DNA from: Devosia limi DSM 17137
GTDB taxonomy: Bacteria > Pseudomonadota > Alphaproteobacteria > Rhizobiales > Devosiaceae
Length of the DNA: 64,000 bases
NCBI RefSeq assembly: GCF_900128975.1
Contig: NZ_FQVC01000002.1
Coordinates: 310,001 to 374,000, forward strand
Direction: 5' to 3'
Positions 26,114 to 34,780 of this stretch are shown here, piece by piece; the first letter of the stretch is position 1, and each line of letters opens with the position of its first letter. The notes under the pieces are model-generated. The model saw nothing but the letters and a program-made list of their open reading frames with translations, was not told the DNA's origin and made no database searches. Made by a program: the position numbers and the translations under genes.

Positions 26114-26831
26114 AATCAATAATGTCCGCAAGACCTTCGGCGAACTCGAGGTTCTCAAGGGCGTCACGATCGAGGTCGAAAAGGGCGAGATCGTCACGAT
26201 CATCGGCCGGAGCGGTTCGGGCAAGTCGACCCTGCTGCGCTGCATCAATGGTCTCGAGCAGATCGACAGCGGCGAGATCCGCATCGGCGAGCAGGTGGTT
26301 CACGCCAAGTCGACCGACCTGCGCAAGCTGCGCCAGCATGTCGGCATCGTGTTCCAGCAGTTCAACCTGTTCCCGCATATGAGCGTGGAGCGGAACATCA
26401 CGCTGGCGCCGATCCTGGCTGGCCGGGTGCAGAAGGGCGCTGCGGCCCGGGAACTGGCGCTCAAGGTGCTGACCCAGGTTGGCCTGGCGGAAAAGATCGA
26501 CGCCTATCCCGAGCAATTGTCGGGCGGGCAGCAGCAGCGCGTGGCGATTGCCCGGTGCCTGGCGATGTCGCCGGACCTGATGCTGTTCGACGAAGTGACG
26601 TCGGCGCTCGATCCCGAACTCGTGGGCGAAGTGCTCAAGGTGATGGAAGACCTGGCGCGCCAGGGCATGACCATGATCCTGGTCACCCACGAAATGGGCT
26701 TTGCCCGCAATGTCGCGTCCAAGATTGTCTTCATGCATGCCGGCAAGGTGCACGAGCAGGGGCCTCCGGCCGAGCTCTTCGCCAATCCCGCGACCCCTGA
26801 ACTTCAGAACTTCATCAGCTCGACCCGCTGA
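26100..26831 (+). CDS. Polar amino acid ABC transporter ATPase (GlnQ/HisP family)
   Basis: A 243-residue ATPase: Walker A GRSGSGKST near residue 38, Q-loop VFQQFNLFPHMSV, signature LSGGQQQRVAIARCLA, Walker B LMLFDEVTSALDPE and H-loop LVTHEMGFA. The Walker B neighbour is DEVTSALD, not the commoner DEPTSALD; this variant is common in GlnQ-like proteins and keeps the catalytic Glu. Energises the two preceding permeases. Confidence 0.95.
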   Translation: MALVEINNVRKTFGELEVLKGVTIEVEKGEIVTIIGRSGSGKSTLLRCINGLEQIDSGEIRIGEQVVHAKSTDLRKLRQHVGIVFQQFNLFPHMSVERNITLAPILAGRVQKGAAARELALKVLTQVGLAEKIDAYPEQLSGGQQQRVAIARCLAMSPDLMLFDEVTSALDPELVGEVLKVMEDLARQGMTMILVTHEMGFARNVASKIVFMHAGKVHEQGPPAELFANPATPELQNFISSTR

Positions 26832-26859
26832 GGTCGATTTACGCAAAGGAAGAGAGACT

Positions 26860-27639
26860 ATGCATTTCTTGAAGACTGCAATTGCCGTCACTGCCTTGAG
26901 TGTCGCGGCGTTTGCCCCGACCAGCGCCTTTGCCGACAAGCTGCAGGACATCCTGAACAACGGCACCATTCGCATCGGCGTGCTGGCTGACTCGGCACCC
27001 TGGGGTTTCCGCGATGGCGCCGGCGAACTCGTCGGCTTCGATGTCGGCTTGGCCAAGTTGGTTGCCGCCGATCTCGGCGTTGACCTGCAGATCGTTGAGG
27101 TGACCGGTGCGGCGCGCCTGCCCAGCCTGCTCTCCGACCAGATCGACGTTCTGATTGCCGCCGCCGGTGCTACCCCGGAACGCGCTCAGCAGGTGATGTT
27201 CACCTCGCCCTACGTCGCCACCGATCTCGGCGTCTATGGCGGTGCCGCTTCGGACGGCTTTGAAACCACTGCCGACATGGCCGGAAAGGCCATCGCTGTC
27301 GCGCGCGGCAGCACGCTGGACGTTTGGCTGACCGACAATGCGACTGAAGCCAATATCGTGCGCTTTGAGGATGCGGCCTCCGCGCTTGCGGCATTCGGCG
27401 CCGGCCAGACCGAGTATTTCGCCGAGAACAGCGTTATCGCCAAGAACGCCGAAGGCGCCGCCGGCCATGAGTTGAAGTTCCGCATTCGCCAGTCGCCAGC
27501 CCACGCTGCCGTCAACCAGGGCGAGCACAACCTGCTGCAGTGGCTGAACACCGACCTGTTCTTCAACCGCATGAACGGCAAGCTCGACGCTCTCCAGGTC
27601 GAGTATTTCGGCGAGGCCTCGCCACTGCCGAGCATGTGA
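26860..27639 (+). CDS. Periplasmic amino acid-binding protein of the ABC importer
   Basis: A 259-residue SBP_bac_3 protein. Sec signal MHFLKTAIAVTALSVAAFAP with cleavage after AFA. Mature protein starts DKLQDILNNGTIRIGVLADS, then PWGFRDGAGELVGFDVGLAK and a TSPYVATDLGVYG region, all standard for polar amino acid binding proteins. The substrate-carboxylate Arg expected after the second strand is replaced here by a GAARLPSL region in which an Arg remains. AAGGAAGAG lies upstream of the ATG. Confidence 0.93.
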   Translation: MHFLKTAIAVTALSVAAFAPTSAFADKLQDILNNGTIRIGVLADSAPWGFRDGAGELVGFDVGLAKLVAADLGVDLQIVEVTGAARLPSLLSDQIDVLIAAAGATPERAQQVMFTSPYVATDLGVYGGAASDGFETTADMAGKAIAVARGSTLDVWLTDNATEANIVRFEDAASALAAFGAGQTEYFAENSVIAKNAEGAAGHELKFRIRQSPAHAAVNQGEHNLLQWLNTDLFFNRMNGKLDALQVEYFGEASPLPSM

Positions 27640-27662
27640 TTGAACAAGGTTAGGACCAATCC

Positions 27663-28007
27663 ATGATCAAGCGTTTTCAGGTCGGCTCGCGCATGAGCCA
27701 GGCTGTTTCTCACGGCGGCGTCGTGCATGTTGCCGGCCAGGTGGCCGATAACCGCAAGTCCTCGCTCGAACAGCAGACCCGCGAAGTTCTGGCCAAGATC
27801 GATGCCCTGCTCGCCGAGGCGGGCACGGACAAGTCCAAGCTGCTCGCAGTCACCGTGCTGCTGCCGCACATCATCGACTTCGATGCGATGAACCGCGTTT
27901 ACGATGCCTGGATCGACCCGGCCAATCCGCCGGCGCGTGCCTGCTTTGAGGCGCGCCTTGCCGATCCTGACCTGCGGGTCGAAATGACTGCCATCGCGGC
28001 TATCTAA
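27663..28007 (+). CDS. Rid family (YoaB/RidA-like) enamine/imine deaminase
   Basis: A 114-residue member of the YjgF/YER057c/UK114 superfamily. It resembles YoaB-type members: SHGGVVHVAGQVADN, TVLLPHIIDFDAMNRVYDAW and the C-terminal PPARACFEARLADPDLRVEM, which contains the Arg that binds substrate carboxylate in RidA. These proteins hydrolyse reactive enamines such as 2-aminoacrylate, made by PLP-dependent serine/threonine dehydratases. A PLP dehydratase-like enzyme starts the same operon, so a direct clean-up role is the natural inference. Confidence 0.9.
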   Translation: MIKRFQVGSRMSQAVSHGGVVHVAGQVADNRKSSLEQQTREVLAKIDALLAEAGTDKSKLLAVTVLLPHIIDFDAMNRVYDAWIDPANPPARACFEARLADPDLRVEMTAIAAI

Positions 28008-28015
28008 ATCTCTCA

Positions 28016-28041
28016 GCGGGCGGCGAGCGATCGCCGCCCGC
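28016..28041 (+). terminator. Intercistronic hairpin between Rid and deacylase genes
   Basis: Perfect 11-bp stem GCGGGCGGCGA / TCGCCGCCCGC with a GCGA (GNRA) tetraloop, eight bases past the Rid stop and 25 before the next ATG. No T-tract; probably modulates the level of the downstream deacylase and lacI mRNA. Confidence 0.5.
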
Positions 28042-28065
28042 ACTGGTTCTACAAGAAGAGACACC

Positions 28066-29079
28066 ATGCACACCGGCATTTTTCATGAGCTCGATCTGGC
28101 CGCCGAAGGCAAGTCGATCAGCTATCTTTCGATCCCGTTCTCCGTTGATCGCTCGCCCTATTTCCAGGCGAAGGTGCCAGTCTGCCGCATTCGCAATGGC
28201 GACGGTCCGTCGATCCTGCTGATTGCGGGCAATCACGGCGACGAATATGAGGGCGAAATCTGCCTGTCGCGCCTGGTGCGCGAGCTTGATCCGACCGCGG
28301 TGCACGGTTCGGTCACCATCATTCCCTTTGCCAATGCACCGGCGGTGATGGCGGCGCGTCGCCGCTCACCGCTGGACGAGGGTAACCTCAATCGTGCGTT
28401 TCCGGGTGATCTCGGCGGCACGCCGACACAGCGGATTGCCTATTTCCTCGAGCATGAATTGTTCCCCCATCACGATGTGGTCTTCGACCTGCATTCGGGC
28501 GGCACCTCGATGGAGCACCTGCATTGCGCGCTGATCGAGCGGCAGGGGCCGCCGGAGCAGTTTGCCGAAGCCCTGCGTTTGATGAAGGCCATGGGGCTGC
28601 CCTATGGCTTCATCGCCGAGAACGGCTCCCAGGCGCCGACTTCGATGGCTGGCGCGGCGCGGGCCGGTGCTATTGGGCTGAGCGGCGAGTTTGGGGGCGG
28701 GGGCACTGCCACCCGTGACTCGATGGCGATTACGGCCCAGGCCATCGACAATGTGTTGCTGGAAATGGGCATTATCCAAAAGCCTGTTCTGGCAAGAAAA
28801 CCTTTGCCGGCCAAAGAGATGACCCTCTTGAAGCTTGAAAGCCACGCACAAGCGATCTATGCGGTAAGACGGGGGTGGTTCGAGCCAGCCGTTGCGCTGG
28901 GAGATGCCGTCGAAGCCGGTGATATCGCTGGTTGGTACCATGACTTTGATCGTCTGGACCTGCCCGAGGAGCCGCTACATTTCGGCAAGTCCGGAATCGT
29001 TCTGTCGCGGCGCCTGCATTGCGACAGCCAGCCGGGTGATTGCCTGATGCAGGTCGGTCTCCTGGTCGCTGGCGAATAG
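28066..29079 (+). CDS. Succinylglutamate desuccinylase/aspartoacylase-family deacylase (DoeB/EutE-like)
   Basis: A 337-residue zinc-dependent hydrolase of the AstE/ASPA (M14-like) family. Zinc-binding and catalytic motifs are visible: AGNHGDEYEGEICL (His and Glu ligands near 65-70), VVFDLHSGGTSMEH (third ligand His near 145) and the glutamate region IGLSGEFGGGG near 210. The C-terminal 100 residues form the beta-barrel-like extension seen in DoeB, which deacetylates N-acetyl-2,4-diaminobutyrate in ectoine breakdown. No other ectoine genes are present. In this operon it may free an amino acid from an imported N-acyl form before the PLP enzyme acts. Confidence 0.88.
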   Translation: MHTGIFHELDLAAEGKSISYLSIPFSVDRSPYFQAKVPVCRIRNGDGPSILLIAGNHGDEYEGEICLSRLVRELDPTAVHGSVTIIPFANAPAVMAARRRSPLDEGNLNRAFPGDLGGTPTQRIAYFLEHELFPHHDVVFDLHSGGTSMEHLHCALIERQGPPEQFAEALRLMKAMGLPYGFIAENGSQAPTSMAGAARAGAIGLSGEFGGGGTATRDSMAITAQAIDNVLLEMGIIQKPVLARKPLPAKEMTLLKLESHAQAIYAVRRGWFEPAVALGDAVEAGDIAGWYHDFDRLDLPEEPLHFGKSGIVLSRRLHCDSQPGDCLMQVGLLVAGE

Positions 29080-29104
29080 AATTATGAACTGAGGTCATTG
29101 GGGA

Positions 29105-30211
29105 GTGAGCCAAGTGAGATCCGATCTGACCGCACACTCCCATGACAACGTCCTGCGCCTCGCTTCGCCGACCCCGTTGGCGGGGCGCGCCAAGCCCGTG
29201 CGTATCGAAGAGGTCGCGGCGCGGGCAGGGGTCTCGGCCATTACCGTGTCGCGGGCGCTGCGCAAGCCGGAACTGGTGTCGCCCAAGACCCGCGATCTCA
29301 TCCTCAAGGTGGTCGAAGAGACCGGCTATTGGTCGAACCCCCATGCCTCCGCATTGCGGTCGGGGCGCTCCTCGATCGTGGCGGCCTTTGTCTCCAATTT
29401 TCTCAGCCATCAGTTTGGCCTGGCGGTGCGGGCCTGCACCCATGTGCTCGAAGGCCATGGCTATCAGGTCATGGTCGGGCAGACGGCGTATTCCTACTCG
29501 CGCGAACTGACTGCCATTCAGTCGCTGCGGGCGCTGCGGCCGGCGGCTGTTTTCTTTACAGGTGTGATCGAGCTTGAGGACAATCGGCAGATGCTGCGCG
29601 ATCTCAACATCCCAATCGTGGAGAGCTGGGCAAATCCACCCGATCCGCTCGATATGCTTGTGGGTTTTTCCAATACCGATGCCGGGCGTCTGGCGGCGAG
29701 CCATCTGGCCGGGCAGGGGTATCGGCGCCTGGCCTTCGTCGGCCGTTCTGGCGGCCGTGGAGCGCTGCGGCTGGCTGGCTTTCGCCAGCGGGCGGCCGAA
29801 CTGGGACTGCAGGTGGCCGAGCCGGTGCTGATCGACTGGGTCGACGGGGTCGATGATGGCCGCACGGCTTACCGGACGCTGATGCAGCAGTCCCCCGACG
29901 TCGAGGCGGTGTTTTGTGCCAATGACCTGCTGGGGGTTGGCATGTTGACGGAAGCCCGCCGGGCTGGCCGGCAGATTCCCGATGAGCTGGGTATTCTCAG
30001 CTTTGGCGACAATGATGTCTCGGGCGATCTTTCACCCAACTTGTCGACGATCTCGGTTGATAGCGAGCTTATCGGGCGCCGGGCCGGCGAACTCATCCTT
30101 GATCGGCTCAACGGGAACGCCGCGGGCGCGGTCTCGGAATGTCTCGACATTCACCTGACCTGCCGTCAGAGCACCGCGCGTGGCGTCGCCGACATCCAGG
30201 CGGGGCGCTAG
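29105..30211 (+). CDS. LacI-family transcriptional regulator
   Basis: A 368-residue regulator starting with GTG; the GTG at 29114 has the better-spaced GGGGAG and may be the true start. The helix-turn-helix is at about residues 32-58 (VRIEEVAARAGVSAITVSRA) followed by hinge YWSNPHASALRSGRSS. The ligand-binding part resembles the GntR (gluconate repressor) branch: VAAFVSNFLSHQFG, AVFFTGVIEL, EAVFCANDLLGVGML and ILSFGDNDVSGDLSPNLSTI. Last gene of the operon, so probably autoregulated through the paired operators at 23437-23483. Confidence 0.93.
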   Translation: MSQVRSDLTAHSHDNVLRLASPTPLAGRAKPVRIEEVAARAGVSAITVSRALRKPELVSPKTRDLILKVVEETGYWSNPHASALRSGRSSIVAAFVSNFLSHQFGLAVRACTHVLEGHGYQVMVGQTAYSYSRELTAIQSLRALRPAAVFFTGVIELEDNRQMLRDLNIPIVESWANPPDPLDMLVGFSNTDAGRLAASHLAGQGYRRLAFVGRSGGRGALRLAGFRQRAAELGLQVAEPVLIDWVDGVDDGRTAYRTLMQQSPDVEAVFCANDLLGVGMLTEARRAGRQIPDELGILSFGDNDVSGDLSPNLSTISVDSELIGRRAGELILDRLNGNAAGAVSECLDIHLTCRQSTARGVADIQAGR

Positions 30212-30238
30212 TTCATCGAGCTCGACGGTCCCCGCCGA

Positions 30239-30727
30239 TCAGGGATCGGGATAGGCGGGATAGAAGAACACCAGTTCGGGATCATTCACATCGAGATTGT
30301 CGATGTAGCCACTCGGCTTGAAGCCTGCCTTGAGCAGAAGATTCTGCATCGTGCGGTTGGACATATTTGTCGAGCTGAACAGCTTTGATCCCGCGCATTG
30401 CGCTTGCAGATGCCGAAGCAGCGCCAAGCCAAAGCCGCGACCCCGGAAACGATTGCCAACCATCAGCATTTCAATGAAGAATGCTCCGAAGAAGTGCTTT
30501 GTCAGCACAGCGTAACCTGTTGCTTCCCCGTTCACTTCGGCGATGATGCAGGCGCCTTCGTTGATCCAGATAGCGATTGCCTCGCGACGCTTCGGGTGCT
30601 CGGCAGCAAACGTATCCAGCAGGCAAAGGGCGACAAAGTCATCGGGATTTGCATGGCGAAAACGCAAATCCAAGCTGGGTAGACCAGAAACCGATCTCAA
30701 AACTCGCACCACTCCGCCAAAACGCAC
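30239..30727 (-). CDS. GNAT-family N-acetyltransferase
   Basis: A 162-residue acetyltransferase. The acetyl-CoA loop is MLMVGNRFRGRGFGLALLRH near residue 95, preceded by AEVNGEATGYAVLTKHFFG. The C-terminus has NMSNRTMQNLLLKAGFKPSG, the motif that closes the acetyl-CoA site. The GTG start at 30727 is preceded by GTGAG. Converges with the lacI gene. The acceptor cannot be inferred. Confidence 0.85.
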   Translation of the reverse strand: MRFGGVVRVLRSVSGLPSLDLRFRHANPDDFVALCLLDTFAAEHPKRREAIAIWINEGACIIAEVNGEATGYAVLTKHFFGAFFIEMLMVGNRFRGRGFGLALLRHLQAQCAGSKLFSSTNMSNRTMQNLLLKAGFKPSGYIDNLDVNDPELVFFYPAYPDP

Positions 30728-30900
30728 CTCACACTCACCCGGCAGGCCAAGTGTACAAGAAACCTGCCCGGTGTCATCCGCGTTAAAGCAAGTCTGTTCC
30801 CATCAATGGGCCTTCACACGTTTACTCCACAAGACTTCTTTATGCGCAAGGCCTGGTTCGCGCCGACAGGCCTGTTTCTGCAAACGGAGCGCCGGGCCCT

Positions 30901-32679
30901 TCAAAACGGCGTTTGATAGACCGGGGTGCTGATCCCTTCCATCCGGGCCTTGATCTGCAGGGCAAGGAATTTGGAGAAGAAGCGCGAGAGAGCCAGGTTG
31001 CCGCCCTGGAACCAGAGTGCTTCCTGCGCCGTCGGCTTGTACATGTTGCGCAGTTCACCTTGCCAGGGCCCCGGATCGTTGCGCGTGCCTGAGCCAAGGC
31101 CCCAGCATGGGCCGATGGCATCGGCCGTGGCGCGGTCGACAATCCCGGCAACGACTTCATGCATGGACTGAAAGCCGGTCGACTGGATGATGACGTCGGC
31201 AGGCACAATCGTGCCATCGGCAAAGCGCATGCCGGTTCGGGTCAGGCTGTCGATGGCAATGCCCGATTTGACCTTGATCGCTCCATCGATGATCAACTGG
31301 GATGCGCCGACATCGACATAATAGCCCGATCCGGTGCGATAGGCCTTCATCATCAGGCCGGTTTCATCCTCGCCAAAGTCGAGCTGGAAACCGGTCGCCG
31401 CGAGTTTCTCGTAGAAGTCGGCGTCCCTCGCCTTGATCCGCTCGGTCAGTTCCCGCTGCACCGGCGGCTGCAGGCCGAAGGGCGTTGCGGCCGCGATCAT
31501 GTCCGCCCTGTCGACATCGATGCCATTCTCGGTTGCAACCTGGGAGTAGATATCGAAGGCCAGGTCCAGCTGCGTCTGGGAACGCACCACGGTGGTGGGC
31601 GAACGTTGCACCATGGTCACTTCAGCGCCAGCCTCCCAAAGGTCGACTGCCACGTCATGGCCGGAACTGGCCGCGCCGATGACGATGCAATTTTTGCCGG
31701 CATAGTCGGCGCCGTCGCGATAGCGGCTGGAATGGAGGATTTCGCCTGCGAACTGATCGGCGCCGGGGAGTTCGATGAATTTGGGCGGGCCATAGGCGCC
31801 GGTGGCGAAGACGAGTTGGGTCGGCCGCAGCGTTATCGCCTTGCCGTCGCGCTGCAGATGCACGATCCAGCGCTTCTCGGCCTCGTCGAAACTGGCGCTG
31901 ATGCACTCCGTGCCGCCCCAATAGGTCAGCTCCATCACCTTGACGTACATTTCGAGCCAGTCGCCCATCTTGTCCTTGGGGGTGAACACCGGCCAATGCT
32001 CGGGAAACGGAATATAGGGCAGGTGATCGTACCAGACCGGGTCGTGCAGCACGAGCGAGCGGTAGCGGTTGCGCCAGGAATCGCCGGCCTTTGGGTTCTT
32101 TTCGACGATGATGGTGGGGACCCCCAATTGCTTGAGGCGGGCGCCCAGCATGATGCCGCCCTGGCCACCGCCAATGATCAGGCAATAGGGATCCTCGCCA
32201 TTGTCGAACGCTGCCTCTTGGCGTGACCTTTGTTCGGACCAGGTTTCGCGATTGCGATCAGCGCCGTGCCGAACGCCCTTCGGACGGGCGGCGCCAAGCG
32301 GCTCGGCATGTCCATGCAGCGATTGCAGCGTCGTCAGAATGCTGACGCAGACGCCATTTTCGATGCGAAAAATGCCCTCGCCGTGACCGGCGCTGGTCTG
32401 GAAGGTGAACCACGCTTCGATAGTGCCGCTGCGTGAGCCCGATACTTGCCCGAGTTGCCATTTGCACGGCGCTGTGTGCTCCAGCGTCGCTGTCAGCATT
32501 GCCGCGATGTCCGGCTTGCCTTCGGTGGTTTTGACATTCCAGGTGAAGGCGACCATGTCGCGCCAGTAGCAATCCTGGGCGAACAGGGTCAGCGCACCGG
32601 GGATATCCCGGCGCTCCAGGGCTTGGGAGAAACTGTTGAGCCAGAGTGTGGCGTCAACTGCCAAGGCTGTGTCGTGCAT
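30901..32679 (-). CDS. Flavin-containing monooxygenase with N-terminal SnoaL-like domain
   Basis: A 592-residue cytoplasmic flavoprotein. Residues 10-130 look like a SnoaL/NTF2-like cone (FAQDCYWRDMVAFTWNVKTT, IEAWFTFQTSAGHGEGIFRI). The FAD-binding Rossmann motif is IIGGGQGGIMLGARL near 165, the monooxygenase signature FAGEILHSSRY near 305, and the NADPH fold VIGAASSGHDVAVDL follows. QSTGFQSM near 520 closes the FAD site. This two-domain layout is common in putative FMO/Baeyer-Villiger-type enzymes. It lies 60 bp downstream of the rpiR gene on the same strand, so it is probably co-transcribed with it and part of that catabolic locus. Confidence 0.88.
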   Translation of the reverse strand: MHDTALAVDATLWLNSFSQALERRDIPGALTLFAQDCYWRDMVAFTWNVKTTEGKPDIAAMLTATLEHTAPCKWQLGQVSGSRSGTIEAWFTFQTSAGHGEGIFRIENGVCVSILTTLQSLHGHAEPLGAARPKGVRHGADRNRETWSEQRSRQEAAFDNGEDPYCLIIGGGQGGIMLGARLKQLGVPTIIVEKNPKAGDSWRNRYRSLVLHDPVWYDHLPYIPFPEHWPVFTPKDKMGDWLEMYVKVMELTYWGGTECISASFDEAEKRWIVHLQRDGKAITLRPTQLVFATGAYGPPKFIELPGADQFAGEILHSSRYRDGADYAGKNCIVIGAASSGHDVAVDLWEAGAEVTMVQRSPTTVVRSQTQLDLAFDIYSQVATENGIDVDRADMIAAATPFGLQPPVQRELTERIKARDADFYEKLAATGFQLDFGEDETGLMMKAYRTGSGYYVDVGASQLIIDGAIKVKSGIAIDSLTRTGMRFADGTIVPADVIIQSTGFQSMHEVVAGIVDRATADAIGPCWGLGSGTRNDPGPWQGELRNMYKPTAQEALWFQGGNLALSRFFSKFLALQIKARMEGISTPVYQTPF

Positions 32680-32739
32680 GGTCGTCCCTCAAACAGGGGC
32701 CGGCGAAAGGCGCGGCCGAAATTGACGATCCGCGCACCA

Positions 32740-33711
32740 TCAGTCTCCAAGCGGTTCGAGCTCGGTTCCCTTGCGGTGCGACAGGACATTGTATTTGACG
32801 CGGCGCAGTGTCTCGAGCGCCGAGGCGCCAAGCCGGTAGCCGGTGGTGACTGAAACAAGATCGATGATAGCCAGGAAAGCGAAGCGCGATGCCGTGGGCT
32901 TCATGGTGTCGGGAAATTCGGGAATTGCCACGGTCAGGCGCACATCGCTGAGCTGCGAGAGTTCGCTGCCCGGCGCAGTAATGCAGATGGTCTTGGCCCG
33001 ATAGTGCCGCGCCAGGGCCACGGCCTCGATCACCTCGCGAGAACGTCCTGTCGCAGAAATGGCGATCACCACGTCGTCAGGCCGGAGCGTCGAGGCGATC
33101 ATACGCATGATGTAGGGGTCGGAATGGGCCGACACCATCACGCCGTAGCGGAACAAGCGGATCTGCGTCTCCTGCGCCAACGCGGACGAACTGCCTCCCA
33201 GGCCGAATACCGCCACCTGGTGGGCATGGGCAACCAGTTCGGCAGCACGAACGATCTCGGCTGGATCCACCTGGCGTTCGACGGCGTTGAGGGCGTTGCG
33301 CGCCTCGGAAAACACGGTGTTCCATAGAGGGGAGCCATTCTCTGTCGGCTCGGGCGGCTGCGTGGCTGTCAGGTACATCCGCCCGACGACAACGCTCTGG
33401 GCCAGTATTACCTTGAAGTCGCGCACGCCATCGCAGCCTATCGCGTGGCAGAAACGCGTAACCGTTGGTTGACTGACGCTTGCCCGGCGGGCGATCTCGG
33501 CGTTGGAGGCATCGACGCAGAACGCCACATCGGCGAGTACCACGTCAGCGACGCGCCGCTCGGCTGGTCGCAGTTCGGCATAGTTGTCCTTGATCTGTGA
33601 AAGAATGTCGGGGATCGGCATATGGGCGGTGATGCGATCCGGGTGCCCGGTGCCGGTGCGCTTGATCCCGCCCCTGCCGTGCGGTGCCTGTCCGGGCGCG
33701 ATGACTGCCAT
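32740..33711 (-). CDS. MurR/RpiR-family transcriptional regulator
   Basis: A 323-residue regulator with an N-terminal RpiR helix-turn-helix (PDILSQIKDNYAELRPAERR; recognition region ARRASVSQPTVTRFCHAIG) and a C-terminal SIS sugar-isomerase domain (VAVFGLGGSSSALAQETQIR, AISATGRSREVIEAVALAR, ICITAPGSELSQLSDV). I used the ATG at 33711, preceded by GGGGG; a GTG seven codons earlier and an ATG at 33621 are alternatives. SIS domains usually bind phosphosugars, so the regulated substrate may pass through a phosphorylated or sugar-like intermediate. Divergent from the ABC transporter operon and probably in one transcript with the monooxygenase gene. Confidence 0.93.
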   Translation of the reverse strand: MAVIAPGQAPHGRGGIKRTGTGHPDRITAHMPIPDILSQIKDNYAELRPAERRVADVVLADVAFCVDASNAEIARRASVSQPTVTRFCHAIGCDGVRDFKVILAQSVVVGRMYLTATQPPEPTENGSPLWNTVFSEARNALNAVERQVDPAEIVRAAELVAHAHQVAVFGLGGSSSALAQETQIRLFRYGVMVSAHSDPYIMRMIASTLRPDDVVIAISATGRSREVIEAVALARHYRAKTICITAPGSELSQLSDVRLTVAIPEFPDTMKPTASRFAFLAIIDLVSVTTGYRLGASALETLRRVKYNVLSHRKGTELEPLGD

Positions 33712-33781
33712 GCTGGACCCCCGATGCCTCACCCGGGAGGCCCATCCGCGCGGCCTGCCGGTCGCGTTCTTCCAAGCAGGA

Positions 33782-33796
33782 TGTAAGAAACTTACA
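33782..33796. promoter_or_regulatory. Candidate RpiR operator 1
   Basis: TGTAAG AAA CTTACA, a perfect interrupted palindrome, 71 bp upstream of the rpiR start and 157 bp upstream of the ABC ATPase start. The TGTA-TACA frame resembles the operator of HexR, an RpiR-family protein. Confidence 0.65.
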
Positions 33797-33877
33797 AAAG
33801 TTGCAAGGGCGCTATGCCTTATAAATCAGCAACTAGGGCGGTCGGTGAAAGTTTTATGAAGTCGGCTTGACTGATGA

Positions 33878-33892
33878 GGTAAGTTAGTTACA
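33878..33892. promoter_or_regulatory. Candidate RpiR operator 2
   Basis: GGTAAG TTA GTTACA matches ten of the twelve arm bases of the perfect site at 33782, and its centre is 96 bp away. It sits about 60 bp before the ATG of the ABC operon, a good position for promoter control. Confidence 0.55.
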
Positions 33893-33952
33893 GACTGCCA
33901 TCTGGGTGGACTTTGATCCACTGATACGGCGCAGAACAACGTGTGGGGCACG

Positions 33953-34771
33953 ATGGTCGAGCATAAGTCGGGCGAGGTGAAACTCAGGGTGCGGCAGGCC
34001 ACGAAGGTCTATCCGACCGCCTCCGGCGACCTGCTGGCGCTTGACCGATGCGACCTCGACATACGAACCGGTGAGATCGTTTCCATCGTGGGGCCATCCG
34101 GGAGTGGCAAGACCACCTTGCTTTGGTCGATGTCGGGTCTGCACGGTCTGAGTTCGGGCGATGTTGAACTCGACGGCCAAAAGATCACCAAGCCCAGCCG
34201 GGATATCGGCATGGTGTTCCAGGATGCCAACCTGCTGCCCTGGCGCACGGTTGAAGCCAATATCAATTTTCCCTTCGAGATCATGGGGCAGGCGCCCGAC
34301 AAGGCCTGGATCGCCCAGCTAATGCATCGGGTCGGGCTGGAAGGGTTCGAGCAGCGCATGCCGCGCGAGCTTTCGGGCGGCATGCAGCAACGCGTGGCGC
34401 TGGTGCGCGCGCTGTCGTTCAAGCCATCGGTGCTGTTGATGGATGAGCCTTTCGGCGCGCTGGATGCGTTTACGCGCGAGGAAATGAACCACCTCGTCGA
34501 GGAGATTTATCTCGATACCCATACGACCATCGTGCTGATCACCCATTCCATCGAGGAAGCCATCTTCCTGGCGGATCGGGTTATCGTGATGAGTGCGCGG
34601 CCGGGTCGGATTGCCAGTGAGCATGTGGTGCCGTTTGCGCGGCCACGGTCCATGGAGATCATGGCGACCAAGGAGGTCTTCGACCTCACCAATGTCATCA
34701 AGCAGGAAATCGTTGGTGACCAGAAGAGCATGGCCAGCAGGCCGCGCCTCGTTGCCAAGGCCGCCAGCTAG
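33953..34771 (+). CDS. ABC transporter ATPase of the nitrate/sulfonate/taurine type
   Basis: A 272-residue ATPase: Walker A GPSGSGKTTLL near residue 48, Q-loop VFQDANLLPWRTV, signature LSGGMQQRVALVRAL, Walker B LLMDEPFGALDAF and H-loop THSIEEA. QDxxLLPW is diagnostic of the NrtD/SsuB/TauB branch. It starts the importer operon, with the permease gene 9 bp downstream. An upstream ATG-like frame start at 33941 was not used. Confidence 0.94.
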   Translation: MVEHKSGEVKLRVRQATKVYPTASGDLLALDRCDLDIRTGEIVSIVGPSGSGKTTLLWSMSGLHGLSSGDVELDGQKITKPSRDIGMVFQDANLLPWRTVEANINFPFEIMGQAPDKAWIAQLMHRVGLEGFEQRMPRELSGGMQQRVALVRALSFKPSVLLMDEPFGALDAFTREEMNHLVEEIYLDTHTTIVLITHSIEEAIFLADRVIVMSARPGRIASEHVVPFARPRSMEIMATKEVFDLTNVIKQEIVGDQKSMASRPRLVAKAAS

Positions 34772-34780
34772 GAGAGCGAA

